Shown: piece after piece, positions 1 to 9,650 of the stretch | Numbering within the stretch: the first letter of the stretch is position 1 | Layout: every line of letters begins with the position of its first letter | Assembly: GCF_019649055.1 (NCBI RefSeq) | Contig: NW_026570252.1 | Coordinates: 806,001-870,000, forward strand | Direction: 5' to 3' | Length of the DNA stretch: 64,000 nt | Origin: Paramacrobiotus metropolitanus | Lineage: Eukaryota > Tardigrada > Eutardigrada > Parachela > Macrobiotidae | Made by a program: the position numbers and the translations under genes | Notes under the pieces: model-generated | What the model was told of the DNA's origin: nothing | Seen by the model: the letters and a program-made list of their open reading frames with translations, nothing else | Databases searched by the model: none

Positions 1-600
1 TCGCCCATTGTCGTGATTTCGGTCAAAAACACAGCACACCGACAATTTGCTGACTGCTGTATTCCTGACAGACAACTTGCTGAACGACCTTTTGCTGAAC
101 ACCGACACTTTGCTGATGACACATTGCTGACCAACAAAACAACTTTTTTCGCAGCCCACAAAAATTCAAGAATTCTAGGAAACCCAAAGAAAACCTATAA
201 ATGACCTAAGTAAACTTTAGGAAACCTAAATCTAACAAAACCTAAGAAAACTTAAAAAAACCTACGTAAGCCAAAGAAAACCTAAGAAAAACTACGAAAA
301 CGCGTATTTGGACGTAATAAAACGCTAAGAAATCTAAGAAACCCAATTAAAGCACTCAGAAACTAAGAAACCTCGGAACGTGACCGAAAAGCAAGCTGCC
401 GGTCAACAAAATACTTCCCGCAAAAAGTCGGACAACAAAAGTGGGCAATAATGCAGAAGTGGGCCAGAGTTGCATGGATACATGTTTATTTTGTATTGTG
501 GGGGGGAGGACCCTGGAATATCTAATGCGCAGCTTGCGACACTGCGGCAGGCTGCAACACTGCGGCAGACTGCGAAACTGCGGCAGGCTGCGACATATAA
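1..600 (+). repeat. Left terminal inverted array of the Merlin-type element
   Basis: Three blocks: about five degenerate TTTGCTGAC/TTGCTGAAC motifs at 40-130; a purine-rich degenerate AAACCTAAG tract at 175-380; and from about 440 the TGCAGAAGTGGGCCA stretch, a G run and an ACTGCGGCAGGCTGC minisatellite (540-595). Blocks one and three match the right end in inverted orientation. The AAACCTAAG tract has no counterpart on the right. Confidence 0.65.
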
Positions 601-819
601 AATTAATAGCATACTAATATTATATTATGACGACTGTCTGGTGACCTTTTATATATTGACTTTTATATATTGACCTTTTATATTACCATAATACCGGCCA
701 TTTTAGGGTGCTGCTAGTTTTATTTTATTTCAGAGTTCTTATAGCTAGACATTTTCATAGATAGATAAATGTTTTCCGCGTTAAGACAACCCGTAAGAAA
801 ATGCATCAACAATTGTTTT

Positions 820-2685
820 CTAATAAATATTTAGCCCAGGTGGATAACCTTCGTCGTCGGGGACTATCCGTTTTGTGCCATGTGGTTGAGGTGCAGTAGG
901 GTGGTTGTAAGGGTTTTGACGCTTCAGTTCTTCAATTGTTTCGTTTAATTCCCGCCTTTTTGATGGAGGCAATGCAAAATCTGCATTATAAGCAGATTCA
1001 TACGCTGTAAACATAAGGCCGAAAGTGTTAACAGACTGCTTATCAACTTTATTTGGGGGACACTTGTACAACACATTTGCTTCCTTTCCGCTGGACATCA
1101 GAAACGGTTTCATAGTTCCAATACCAATTTCGTGCATTTGTTGGGCTGCATCAGAGAATTCTGCCTCTGTTAACCGCACAAACGCTTTCCGGGATCCAAA
1201 TGTATCGTTATAGATGCGGCATGTTACAAACTGCCCGGGTACAAGACCAAGCGAGAAGTTTGACGCTTTGGAAGATGTAGCGGGTCGGATGTTTTCATAC
1301 TCATTGAACGCATCGCCGCTGATATCCGCAAATTTAAATGCTTTTTCCACTGTTTCCAGAGCTATAATATTCGGGATATTGATCGATTTGACTGTGAGCA
1401 TACTGTGGTATGAGGAATCCAAAATATGCTGATCCATCGAAAGCTTCTGTATGTTGTCTTCCAGTTTCGAAATAAAGTCGGACCTGTCGGCAGAATCTTC
1501 GCCATTAGCAATTTTTTGGTTGTGCAAAATCCGCATTCGTTTGACATCAGTAGATATTTTTCCAATGAAATTGAAGGCTTCTGGGGAATAAGTAAGCAAC
1601 AGACCAGGATGTTTTTCCAAATATTCATGTAATTTTTGAAACATTTCTTTCAAATCAACCTTTGGCTTAGGGAGGCATTGCTTAGCTTCTTGGCATTCAG
1701 GTATATCAGTGACAACATTGTCAACTGCCGTGACCAACAGTCTATCCTCCAGGCCATTTCCTGCTGGCCAAGATTTTAATAGACTGCAAAATGGTTGCGG
1801 ATGAAGGCTTCCAAAAAATGCAGAAGATGATCGCGGTAACTTCAGAGATCCGGCGCTTTTGTAAGACACATTAAGGCTTTGACCACCCCAGACCTTGTTC
1901 ATGAGGCTTGCGGCATTTTCTTCTGATAATGTCAGTGTGGCGAGTGTTCCTGCTATTTCATCAGCTACGACGGAACCAAATCCCTTGGTGTCTGTTAGGA
2001 ATGTCCGATATGCTATAAAAATAAAAAAAATTTTTTTGAAATATTATGCTGTAAAAATAAAAATATTTTATTCAATATGCTATAAAAAATAAAAATACTT
2101 GTTATAGAATAACATATTATAATGTATGGTTAAGGTATGAAATTATGTTAAATAATGAATAAAAATTATTTGTAAATTTATATTAAATATACGTAAGTTA
2201 CCTGCAAACGTATGCGGATTATCGTAAAATTTCTTGTTCTTTTTTTGGGAAATTAAATCCAAAAAATCCGTGCAGTAATCTTGAAGGGCAGTGCTTTTTC
2301 CACCACCAGGCTTGCAGACAATGAGCAGATTAATTGCTGGACACTGTTTCTTGTAGTTTTCAGTTATCTGGAGCATCACTTTTTCTGCAGAAAGTGTTGC
2401 TGTTGTTGCGAGCAAAGAGCAATAAATGGCCATCTCTTTTGTCCTGTTTGTTCGAGCATGGTATATTATGCAGTTCAACAAATCCCCGCTGACATAGTCC
2501 TCAACGTGATGGCTAAAATTCTTTATGCACACTTCCTGAACATACTGAGCTTCCTGTTTTGAAACACTGGTCAACTTGCCCTTTGTTAAAGAATTCATAT
2601 TTTTTGCGTAGACGACGTACAAATGGTTGCAAAAGATGTAAAATAAAACGAACACTAATGCAAACAACCGTGCGCTATCTTGCAT
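820..2685 (-). CDS. DUF3987-type P-loop helicase/primase-associated ATPase
   Basis: Two exons, 2685-2202 and 2012-820, join in phase to 558 codons; the intron (2201-2013) has a GTAACT donor and a TATAG acceptor. Walker A (CKPGGGKST, K near residue 130) is in exon 1. Walker B (VVADEIAG, D179/E180) opens exon 2, followed by the pattern FFGSLHPQPFCSLL and GNGLEDRLL. That order (Walker A, DE, then Gly-Ser-Leu-x-Pro and GDGL-x-xR-like motifs) is how DUF3987 proteins look; in bacterial plasmids and phages these often accompany prim-pol primases. Role inferred: unwinding DNA during replication of the host element. Translation could instead start at M30, because the first 28 residues are hydrophobic. 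It is divergent from the primase gene across about 320 bp, so the two probably share a promoter region. Confidence 0.72.
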
Positions 2686-3003
2686 AACAACCGTGCATGT
2701 ACAGTAACAATATTAGTGCTATCGCTACCGCTGTAGTAGTAACAGTGTAGGTTGTACGTGCTTGCTTATTAATCATGATATTATAATAATGTAAGTACTT
2801 GCTAATGTTAAATGCTTAACGTTTTTCTGGCCGCTGCAATGCATGTTGTGCACCCGGCAACGTTAATGTTGGGTATAAACTCCCAGCAGCTAATCCGCAA
2901 CCAACTCAAGTAACACCAATTATAGTTGTATTATACATGTACTGCAAATGTACAGTGTTAATTACTTTTGAAACTGAATAAAATATCTGTTTCAGCCAAG
3001 ACG
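2686..3003. promoter_or_regulatory. Bidirectional intergenic region between helicase and primase genes
   Basis: This 318-bp gap separates two divergent replication genes. It contains ATGTACAGTAA near 2697 and TGTACTGCAAATGTACAGTG near 2937, a repeated TGTACAG motif. No core promoter element is convincing. Shared control is inferred from layout only. Confidence 0.35.
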
Positions 3004-4037
3004 ATGTTGTGGTATTCTAAACTGCTGGACGCTTTAAGTCATGTTGAAGAAAACACTTACGTATTTGCTGAACAAATAAGTATAAAAGGATCCAGAAAGT
3101 TTCTTGTCTGCACGCAAAATGAAATGTTTTCTATAATTGAAGCACGAAAACTGGAAGAACGAGCATTTTACGAAATCGTGCTGTGTGATCATTATTGTAA
3201 ATTCTATATGGACATAGAATTATCGGTAACGGACGGCGTGCACGATAAAAAATTGTTGGATTTATTGAAAGGCATTATCGAATTCGTGTGGGTAAAAAAA
3301 GGAACAAGGAACGTTATCGTTCTCGATGCAAGCACGCAGCATAAAGAAAGTTACCATTTGATATGGCCAAGAGTTTTGGCAGTGGGAAATCGGCAGCATG
3401 CCAGATTTGCAAAGGAAATGGTAGACGAACTGTCAACAAACATAATCTGCTATGCAAGTACTGTGGACCTTTCTGTGTACAGTAAAAATCAAAATTTCCG
3501 TATGTTTTTGTGCAACAAGAAAGCAGCATCCAATCACTTTGCTATTAACCAGTATACATCAGATTGCTATAAAAATATGGGAGATGATCAAATTTTTGTT
3601 AATTCGTTAATATGCGGAGAGCCCGTTGAAACGAGCGTGTCAAAAAGACAACAAGCGTCAGTGCAGAAAATCACCTGCGTGCTTCAGTCGGTCACGGAAG
3701 AATTTTAAAGAACGCAACATGTCTGCAATTTATCGAGATTCTCATAAAATGGCAGTTGCAGTACAATGTTTTGTCTGCAGAATCATTGCGGTTTTCCAAG
3801 CAAAGGGGGGTGCTTTTGTGTATTACCCGTGGACAGCGTTACTGTCTTATCGCAAAAAGGAAGCACTTAAAAAACAATATTTATTTCCTACACGTTCAAG
3901 GAAGCTGCTTCATACAATTTCGATGCACTGATTACATATGCAAGTCTACTGCCAAAGGAATATTTCCTAATTTCAACATTTGCACAGCAGACTGCGAAAT
4001 ACTTAAATGTTTACATTCGGCTTCTCAGGTAGTGTAA
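3004..4037 (+). CDS. PrimPol-like archaeo-eukaryotic primase
   Basis: From ATG 3004 (an upstream in-frame TTG at 2968 is possible) the frame shows the AEP catalytic set: DxE in FYMDIE (D70, E72), SxH in SYHLIW (S116, H118) and the third acidic residue in VDLSVYSKNQNFRMF (D155). A second open stretch, in another frame from about 3630 to 4037, carries the PrimPol/UL52-type zinc knuckle: YC, then KRKH, then NNIYF, then FRC and YIC. Known: PrimPol enzymes prime and extend DNA at stalled forks or in mobile elements. The two parts are joined by a frame change between 3627 and 3708. I found no plausible intron with correct phase, so a one-base frameshift (mutation or assembly error) is likelier. With the helicase it forms a divergent replication pair. 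Confidence 0.7.
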
Positions 4038-4254
4038 TACTTTATGACTGTATAGCAGTTATACCTACGTACTTAATACGTACTCAGCTAATCAAGCTAC
4101 TTGTACATATGATAATACGTAATGCTCAGTAACCTTGACAACTAAAACTGCGTAAAACATAAATTTCGACTTTGCATGAATAAATATTAAAAGAATTTAA
4201 AATATGATAATTTTTAGTTAACTTTGTTAAGTACAGACAGAGGGAAATGACAAA

Positions 4255-5852
4255 ATGAACATTTGTCTGGACGATATAAACCTGCCCAATGATGACCCCT
4301 GTGAGCTTTGCACAGATGCAGCTTTACCGACGGCTGATTTGCCTGTCATCAAGGTTAACCAAGCACTGTTTGGTTTAGTTACCAAAAAATTAATGTTGTT
4401 TTAAATTGAACAGATATTAATTATTGTTAATTTATTATAATGATATATTAATTATTGTTTAAATTAATCGAATATATTCTTATATCATTATTTAGCAAAT
4501 TATAAACGGGGAACCATTTGAAACCGTACTTGTGATAATACGCCATAAAAGGAAAATTGAAGCAACGTGGCTGCTCACCATACAGGATGCATTCAACTTA
4601 ACATCCAGTAATTTTTATAGCACGATTAGTGCACTTACACTTATAGATCGTACTCTGTACTTCAACAGCCAGTATTCAAACATTCGGAAGAATATAGCCT
4701 TCTTTTAATACAGCCCTTAGTTTATTATAATTAATGGCATTCTCTTGTTTTACTGTAACAGATGTGCAGATCGACAAAATGTGGAATGGGCTTATCGAAG
4801 AAACAACGTTACCCCGAGTCGCGAAATTAATGAATGTGAGCGTAATCCACACATCTCCCGAGTAAGAATAATTACACTGATAACAGCTGCGAAAGTGATA
4901 ACAGCTGCGAAACACTGATAACAGCTGCGAAAGTGTTAGTAATAACGTAACCGCCCTTGTAGAGGGTTGCTCGTATTGCTCGGTGGCCCAGATAAGTAAG
5001 AGTAATATAAGGGGAGCCCATATAAGGCAGCATTCGAAGTACGGTATGAAGCAGTACCAATATTCAGCAGTATTTCTATGCAGTACGACTGTACAAGTAT
5101 GCAGTAGTTTTATGCAGTACGAAGTACGAGCTCAATAAATGGATGAAGTTCATTTTTCTTTACGCGGTTCAGCATAGTACACTCTATAAATGTAGTTGAA
5201 ATTTTTAAAAATACTTTGAACCGTTATTTTTATAAAAAACTTTGGATCGTAATGAACAGTGGCAGAACGTGTTTGAATTTTGATGTCTGACGTTTCTCTT
5301 TATTGTAAAAATATTCGCTTATAGGAAATTTCTCTTTATACAAAAACTTGAACTACTTGAAACGCCAATTGACCAAATTCAAAAACAACTCGAACAATGG
5401 GAACCAGTTGGTATCAAAAGAGAGAACTTCCGAGTACCAAAAGAAATGATGATTATTGAATTGAATACGGAATGCACAAGGTAAAAATTTATTCTGACAA
5501 AACTAATTTTTAAATTCGCAATCAGCTAAGTTTCTTGCGCAGTTGTGTAATTAATGGCATCGTATCAAACATCAAAGGTCCCACCAAGTGGTTCAAAGAT
5601 CAAAAGTCCGGTGAATTTTTATCTTTCGATATCACGGACCAAAGCGCCAAGATACGTGGCGTACTGTTTCAAGATACTTTGATGGAATTTTCCGAATATT
5701 TTAAAGATGGAAATAAGCTTCGCATTATTAATCCTCGCGTCCTGGAGAAAAATGTAGACTTTGCTACTTCAGATTACGAGACCAATTACGAAATTCACAT
5801 CAAGCGCACTACAGTAGTGCAGAATTCATCCAAGCGTTTAAAATTTTCGTAG
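4255..5852 (+). CDS. RPA70-like OB-fold single-stranded DNA-binding protein
   Basis: A multi-exon model: exon 1 4255-4353, exon 2 from 4496, exon 3 from about 4763 to 4865 (donor GTAAGA), exon 4 5325-5480, exon 5 5543-5852. Exons 3, 4 and 5 join in phase; the exon 2/3 junction is unsettled, with a donor perhaps near 4608. Exon 5 has the RPA1 DBD-A signature: CVINGIVSNIKG, then KSGEFLSFDITDQSAKIR, VLFQD and a C-terminal DYETNYEIHI strand. Known: RPA1 OB folds coat ssDNA during replication. Only one clear OB fold is seen, so it is much shorter than host RPA1. A solo-LTR-like insertion sits in intron 3. Its role as the element's own ssDNA-binding protein is inferred from the neighbouring primase, helicase and kinase. 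Confidence 0.62.
4878..5177 (+). mobile_element. Candidate solo LTR inside the RPA-like gene
   Basis: A 300-bp block starting TGATAACAGC is flanked on both sides by TACAC (4873-4877 and 5178-5182), a possible 5-bp target duplication. It holds two TATAAGG-like stretches near 5010-5025 and AATAAA near 5136, in the order expected of an LTR. The 3' end reads CATAG rather than the canonical CA, so the borders are uncertain. Its 5' part has three tandem ACAGCTGCGAAA units. Confidence 0.42.
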
Positions 5853-6088
5853 AAAATATTAATGTGCTGCCTGCTACGTTCAGTATTAAATAGCGCTATA
5901 CTGTACGGAACAGTTTTGCATTCATAACGCTTTATGGCATTGTTGCTGTATTGGAACGTACTTGTTATTACTCAACTCTACATTATTAGTGTCATAGAAA
6001 CACTAACAGGTACCGAAATGCTAATACATACTGTAGAAAGAGAATCCTAAATATCCGATATCCCATAATTGCATTCACTGCTGCAGCA

Positions 6089-7177
6089 ATGTCTCCACCA
6101 ATAGTAAGTCCGTTACTCTCACCGTATTACTTATTACTGAAACGTAGAATATGGCATTTTGTATTGTGTGAAAGGTCATAATTGAAGGCAACATTGGATG
6201 TGGGAAATCTAATCTATTGCAGTATTTGAAAACAGACTCCCGGATTCAGGTAGTCTACTGTTGGAAATAAAATTAAAAAAAAACTAACGCCCGTAATGTC
6301 AATTTTTAAGGTTTTTGAGGAACCGATCGAACTGTGGACAACGAAAGACAATAAAAATCTTTTGGTTATTTTCACACTTAACTATGCGCTTATACAACTT
6401 TCTATATTACTAGATGATTTTTAGGAACTTATGTACAAGGAACCTCAGCTGTACAGCTTCGACTTTCAAAATTTGGTCATGGAAAGCATGATGACTCAGA
6501 GGCAACGCCCAGAATCAGGAAAAGTGGTTGTCTTTGAACGATCAATTTTTAGTGCTCGATATGTTTTTGCGGAGAATCTCTACCACAAGTAAAAAATATT
6601 TGAATCTCTACCACAAGAACTCAAGAATCTCTACCACAAGTTCTTGTTTTCTTATTTGCTTATTTTCTTGCAAGTAAAAAATAAGGCTCTCAAAATCCTG
6701 CATGCCGATTTACGTGTGTTCATGATTCCAGTAAAATGCTTACAAATCAGGAGCACGAACAGCTAAACCAGCAATTCAAGGAAAATGTACTGCAGCATCA
6801 TCCGGTAAACCTAATAATTTACATGAGAGTTGACGTTGAAACGTTGCAAAATCGAATTGCTCGTCGAGGACGAAAAGAAGAAGCTTCTGTGACAAAGGTC
6901 ATATTACTAAGAACATTAACAGAAATGTTGATCATAAATGAAGTACTTAAGTACAGTATTACATTTTGCAGACTTATATTGAGCAGCTAAACCATCTTTA
7001 CGACAATTGGCTCCTAAGAAAACACTTCCCTGCTCCCTGTCCCATATCTGTAAATTTGTTGATTGTAAGTTTGGTTTTGATTACTAATAATTGTTTTTAC
7101 AGACTGTAGATGCAACGATGGTTTCAGGAAATTTATACCCGTATGTAAAGGAGAAAGTGTTGCGGGCGATTCTTTAA
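6089..7177 (+). CDS. Deoxynucleoside kinase (dNK/thymidine-kinase-2 family)
   Basis: Seven exons (6089-6103, 6175-6249, 6311-6364, 6425-6588, 6732-6897, 6972-7064, 7103-7177) splice to exactly 214 codons including stop, a normal size for this family. Motifs in order: P-loop EGNIGCGKS; FEEPIELW; the ERS motif in FERSIFSARYVFAENLY; the arginine-rich LID RIARRGRKEEAS; and YIEQLNHLYDNWL. Known: these enzymes phosphorylate deoxynucleosides with ATP in the salvage pathway; viral relatives boost dNTP supply for viral DNA replication. Intron 4 repeats GAATCTCTACCACAAG, the exon 4 end with its donor, three times. It lies between the RPA-like gene and the transposase, so here it probably feeds element replication (inferred). 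Alternatively it is a captured host copy, which the intron-rich structure would suit. Confidence 0.85.
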
Positions 7178-7456
7178 TGTATATTTTGCTAAATAGAAGG
7201 AAATGCTGGAAAAGATATTTCATATGCGTCTTCATATGCGTCTTATGCGTCTTATTTCGTTTTCACATTTTATTATTTCGAACATAAAAATTTGAAATTT
7301 ATACATTTCGAAACAAATCTGCGCCTTTCATCGCCAGTGCAGCGTAACACCATGCCGCAACAACACAACATTTATTTCTGGCTACAGTATCGCGCTGGTC
7401 AAACTCCGATGATAAATACACGTACATATATACAGACTGAGCTATTAAGCATTTAA
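7178..7456. other. Spacer between kinase and transposase 3' ends
   Basis: The two genes converge here. The stretch is AT-rich and includes a short run of TCATATGCGTCT repeats near 7215-7250. No gene seen. Confidence 0.5.
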
Positions 7457-8383
7457 TCATTCTATTTGCAGATCATTATTATAATATTCTCGAATGTGCT
7501 TGATTATGTTTTCAAATGCGTCATTATTGACATCAAACTTTTTACGCCACAAAAATTCGTACACATACGATTCTTTCATATTTTCTGTTGTTCCGGTTGA
7601 AGGAAGCGATTCTTTGAGCCAACGCCACAAATTTTCCACCCGATTCGTGCATGCCCCTGTTATGGGATCGACAAAATTTTGCGAGTGATTAACGGTAAAA
7701 TGATCGTACCCCATATCTTCGATGCGACAGTAGGCTTTCCAACAGTCGCTCATTATCATTGTACCCACTTCGACATGAGCAGCAAGAATTGGTAGTAATG
7801 TTTGAGCACTTCGATCGTTTACGAAAACGATGAACGCGTCCTTTGTCTCTCGACAAATTCCACCAAATGCCCATTGCTTTTTCCTTTCGTTGGACAGCAG
7901 CCTACCTCGATTATATTTTCTCACAGATAACGCTGATTCATCAATCTCAACTGTTTTACCAATACCTCCAATTTTCGATTCTGAAAGAACTTTAAGCATT
8001 TTTGCTTCACATATACTTCGCAACTTAAACTGAGCCTCTACTACAGTATGCCCGCTCACATCCAAATGGAAACACATTTTCTGCTGATTGAACATTTCAT
8101 GTGCCCAAAAATATATCAGCTGAATTGATTTATGTAACGCTAAATGCGATTCTTCAAAAAATGTTTCAAATTTCGCAGAAAACCGTCTGTAAGATGGTTG
8201 ACCACATCTGAATATCCACGGAAATAATGGCCGATCGTTTCTTCTTGTAATATGCAATATTTCTTCATTATGATCCGGGCACACCATTTGTGACCTTAAC
8301 AAACCATGCTCAATACAAAAATTGAACGCATTTTCATCCGAATCATCAATCAGCTTCAAAAAAGGTTTCAATTTCAGTGCCAT
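7457..8383 (-). CDS. Merlin/IS1595-family (ISXO2-like) DDE transposase, intact
   Basis: A single uninterrupted exon of 308 residues. The ISXO2-like DDE pattern is clear: EIDES (D148), then the KYNRGR basic stretch and QWAFGGI, IMSDCWKAY (D213), VNHSQNFVDP, and TNRVENLWRWLK (E250), ending with EFLWRKKF. Known: this fold cuts and pastes DNA at terminal inverted repeats in bacterial IS1595 and eukaryotic Merlin elements. The N-terminal part (residues 30-65, with CPDH and FRCGQP) is consistent with a degraded zinc-ribbon. Absence of lesions suggests recent or ongoing activity. It sits next to the right terminal array and is the only recombinase in the 9-kb block, so it most likely mobilises the whole replication module. 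Confidence 0.9.
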   Translation of the reverse strand: MALKLKPFLKLIDDSDENAFNFCIEHGLLRSQMVCPDHNEEILHITRRNDRPLFPWIFRCGQPSYRRFSAKFETFFEESHLALHKSIQLIYFWAHEMFNQQKMCFHLDVSGHTVVEAQFKLRSICEAKMLKVLSESKIGGIGKTVEIDESALSVRKYNRGRLLSNERKKQWAFGGICRETKDAFIVFVNDRSAQTLLPILAAHVEVGTMIMSDCWKAYCRIEDMGYDHFTVNHSQNFVDPITGACTNRVENLWRWLKESLPSTGTTENMKESYVYEFLWRKKFDVNNDAFENIIKHIREYYNNDLQIE

Positions 8384-8920
8384 GTTTCTTGTTACTGATA
8401 ATTAATAATCATACGGCATACCTACACGTATTCAACAAATTGCCAGAATTCTTTGTAGACAGAATTAATTCTGTTCTACGGCGTGAATCTTATCAGGTCC
8501 GCGCATCTATCTTCCCAGTCGTGCTGCTTCCAGAACCTGGCAACGCTGCAGTGTACAGTCCGGCAGCGCCGCAGACCCGCAACGTCGCAGTCCCGCAACG
8601 CCGCAGTCTCGCAGTCCCGCAACGCCGCAGTCTCGCAGTCCCGCAACGCCGCAGTCTCGCAGTCCCGCAGTCTCGCAGTCCCGCAGTCTCGCAGACCCAC
8701 AGCCTCAGCCGCAGCCTCGCAGCGCCGCTGTCATTTTGGCTGCTTTCTCGCCCCGTAACAATTCCCCACTCCCCCCGTCTTAATATTCTATTATGGCCCA
8801 CTTCTGCACAATTACCCAAAAGTGTAGAAAAGCGAATTGTCGGTCAGCAATCTGTCGGTCAGCAAGTTGTGTCAGTCTGGAACATGTCGGTCAACAAATG
8901 GACAATACCCTTGTGCACGC
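8384..8920 (-). repeat. Right terminal inverted array with CGCAGTC minisatellite
   Basis: From 8560 to 8700 units of CGCAGTCTCGCAGTCCCGCAACGC are repeated. Then a C run, TGGCCCACTTCTGCA (about 8793) and three GTCAGCAA/GTCAACAA motifs to about 8905. This is the left array reversed. Open frames across the minisatellite are low-complexity translation, not genes. Confidence 0.65.
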
Positions 8921-9046
8921 GGGCATTAAATTGCACATGTGCACTCAGTATTTCAGAGTCATGAAACTGAAAGCATGGGATTACATGGCCCGATTCTGTT
9001 TTTCGCTGTTTATAAAGCATTTGCTAAAAGACCATGAGTGCCTAGA

Positions 9047-9087
9047 GAACTAAAATGTAGAGAATTTAATGCTCTACATTTTAGTTC
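9047..9087. repeat. Perfect 16-bp hairpin, first of a pair
   Basis: GAACTAAAATGTAGAG (9047-9062) pairs with CTCTACATTTTAGTTC (9072-9087) around a 9-base loop containing TTAA. A related hairpin lies at 9285-9307. Confidence 0.6.
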
Positions 9088-9284
9088 GTATAAGGTGTCC
9101 AGTGAAACTCTATGGGAAAGTTTTAGAAAGCGTCTGAACGAAACAGTCTTGTGCTAGACTAACCACTAAACTGTCCAACGAAGGTGGTCGCAATGTAGTC
9201 TTGACAGTGGGGATTTGGACTTTTCCTTTAAAACTCTTTTCGAATGCTCAGATTGAACTTCCCGAAACATTTGAGATCCCAGAC

Positions 9285-9307
9285 TGTAGAGAATTTAATT
9301 CTCTACA
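9285..9307. repeat. Second hairpin of the pair
   Basis: TGTAGAGAATT pairs with AATTCTCTACA around one base. It shares the GTAGAGAATTTAAT core with the hairpin at 9047. The pair could be the ends of a small 220-bp element flanked by TTAA. Confidence 0.5.
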
Positions 9308-9650
9308 TTCTAGTGTGCATACAATAACCAAAATAGCCCCAGAAAACGTAATACAAGCGTAAAAGGGTGACGCCAGTCAGCACTGCCATATGTCTATGGC
9401 AGTGCTGGCTCTGAAACATTTGATGCGCAAGCCATATAAAGGGAAATAGCGGGGCAAACCTGCACCAGAGTGACCAGACTATCGCTTATTGGCTGGCAGC
9501 AAAACGAAGGCCAGTATATTGACGTGCTACCCCCAAAGAGTGGCGTTACCATAGATAATACATGTAATTTTTATATGAGTTACGATAGTCAATTTTTTTC
9601 AGGCAGCGAGTTACGCTTTAGAGTTACGTCATACCTGGAAAATAGCTCGC

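Larger units (their letters stand above)
1..8920. mobile_element. Candidate Merlin-type (IS1595/ISXO2) DNA transposon with a replication gene module
   Basis: Seen: an intact DDE transposase at 7457-8383 lies with a P-loop helicase, PrimPol-like primase, RPA70-like OB-fold protein and deoxynucleoside kinase. The block is framed by mirrored terminal arrays. On the left, TTGCTGAC/TTGCTGAAC motifs (about 40-130), then TGCAGAAGTGGGCCA (450-470) and a G run (500-510), then CTGCGGC repeats (540-595). On the right the same three blocks occur inverted: CGCAGTC/GCCGCAG repeats (8560-8700), a C run (about 8770), TGGCCCACTTCTGCA (about 8793) and GTCAGCAA motifs (8835-8905). Outermost bases are ATTGTC-like on both sides. 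Known: ISXO2-like transposases define the Merlin superfamily. Inferred: one element of about 9 kb. The left end may lie at or just before base 1, and no target-site duplication can be checked. Confidence 0.7.

Noticed and set aside
2968-3003. TTG at 2968 as the primase start
   Set aside because: A normal ATG at 3004 follows, and nothing in the extra residues suggests conservation.
8476-8819. Long overlapping open frames on both strands
   Set aside because: They are translations of the CGCAGTC minisatellite, whose unit lacks stops.
1-8920. The replication gene block as an integrated large DNA virus or Polinton
   Set aside because: No capsid, protease, packaging ATPase, PolB or retroviral-type integrase is seen; the only recombinase is Merlin-type and the helicase and kinase genes have spliceosomal introns. 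A distant viral origin of single genes stays possible.
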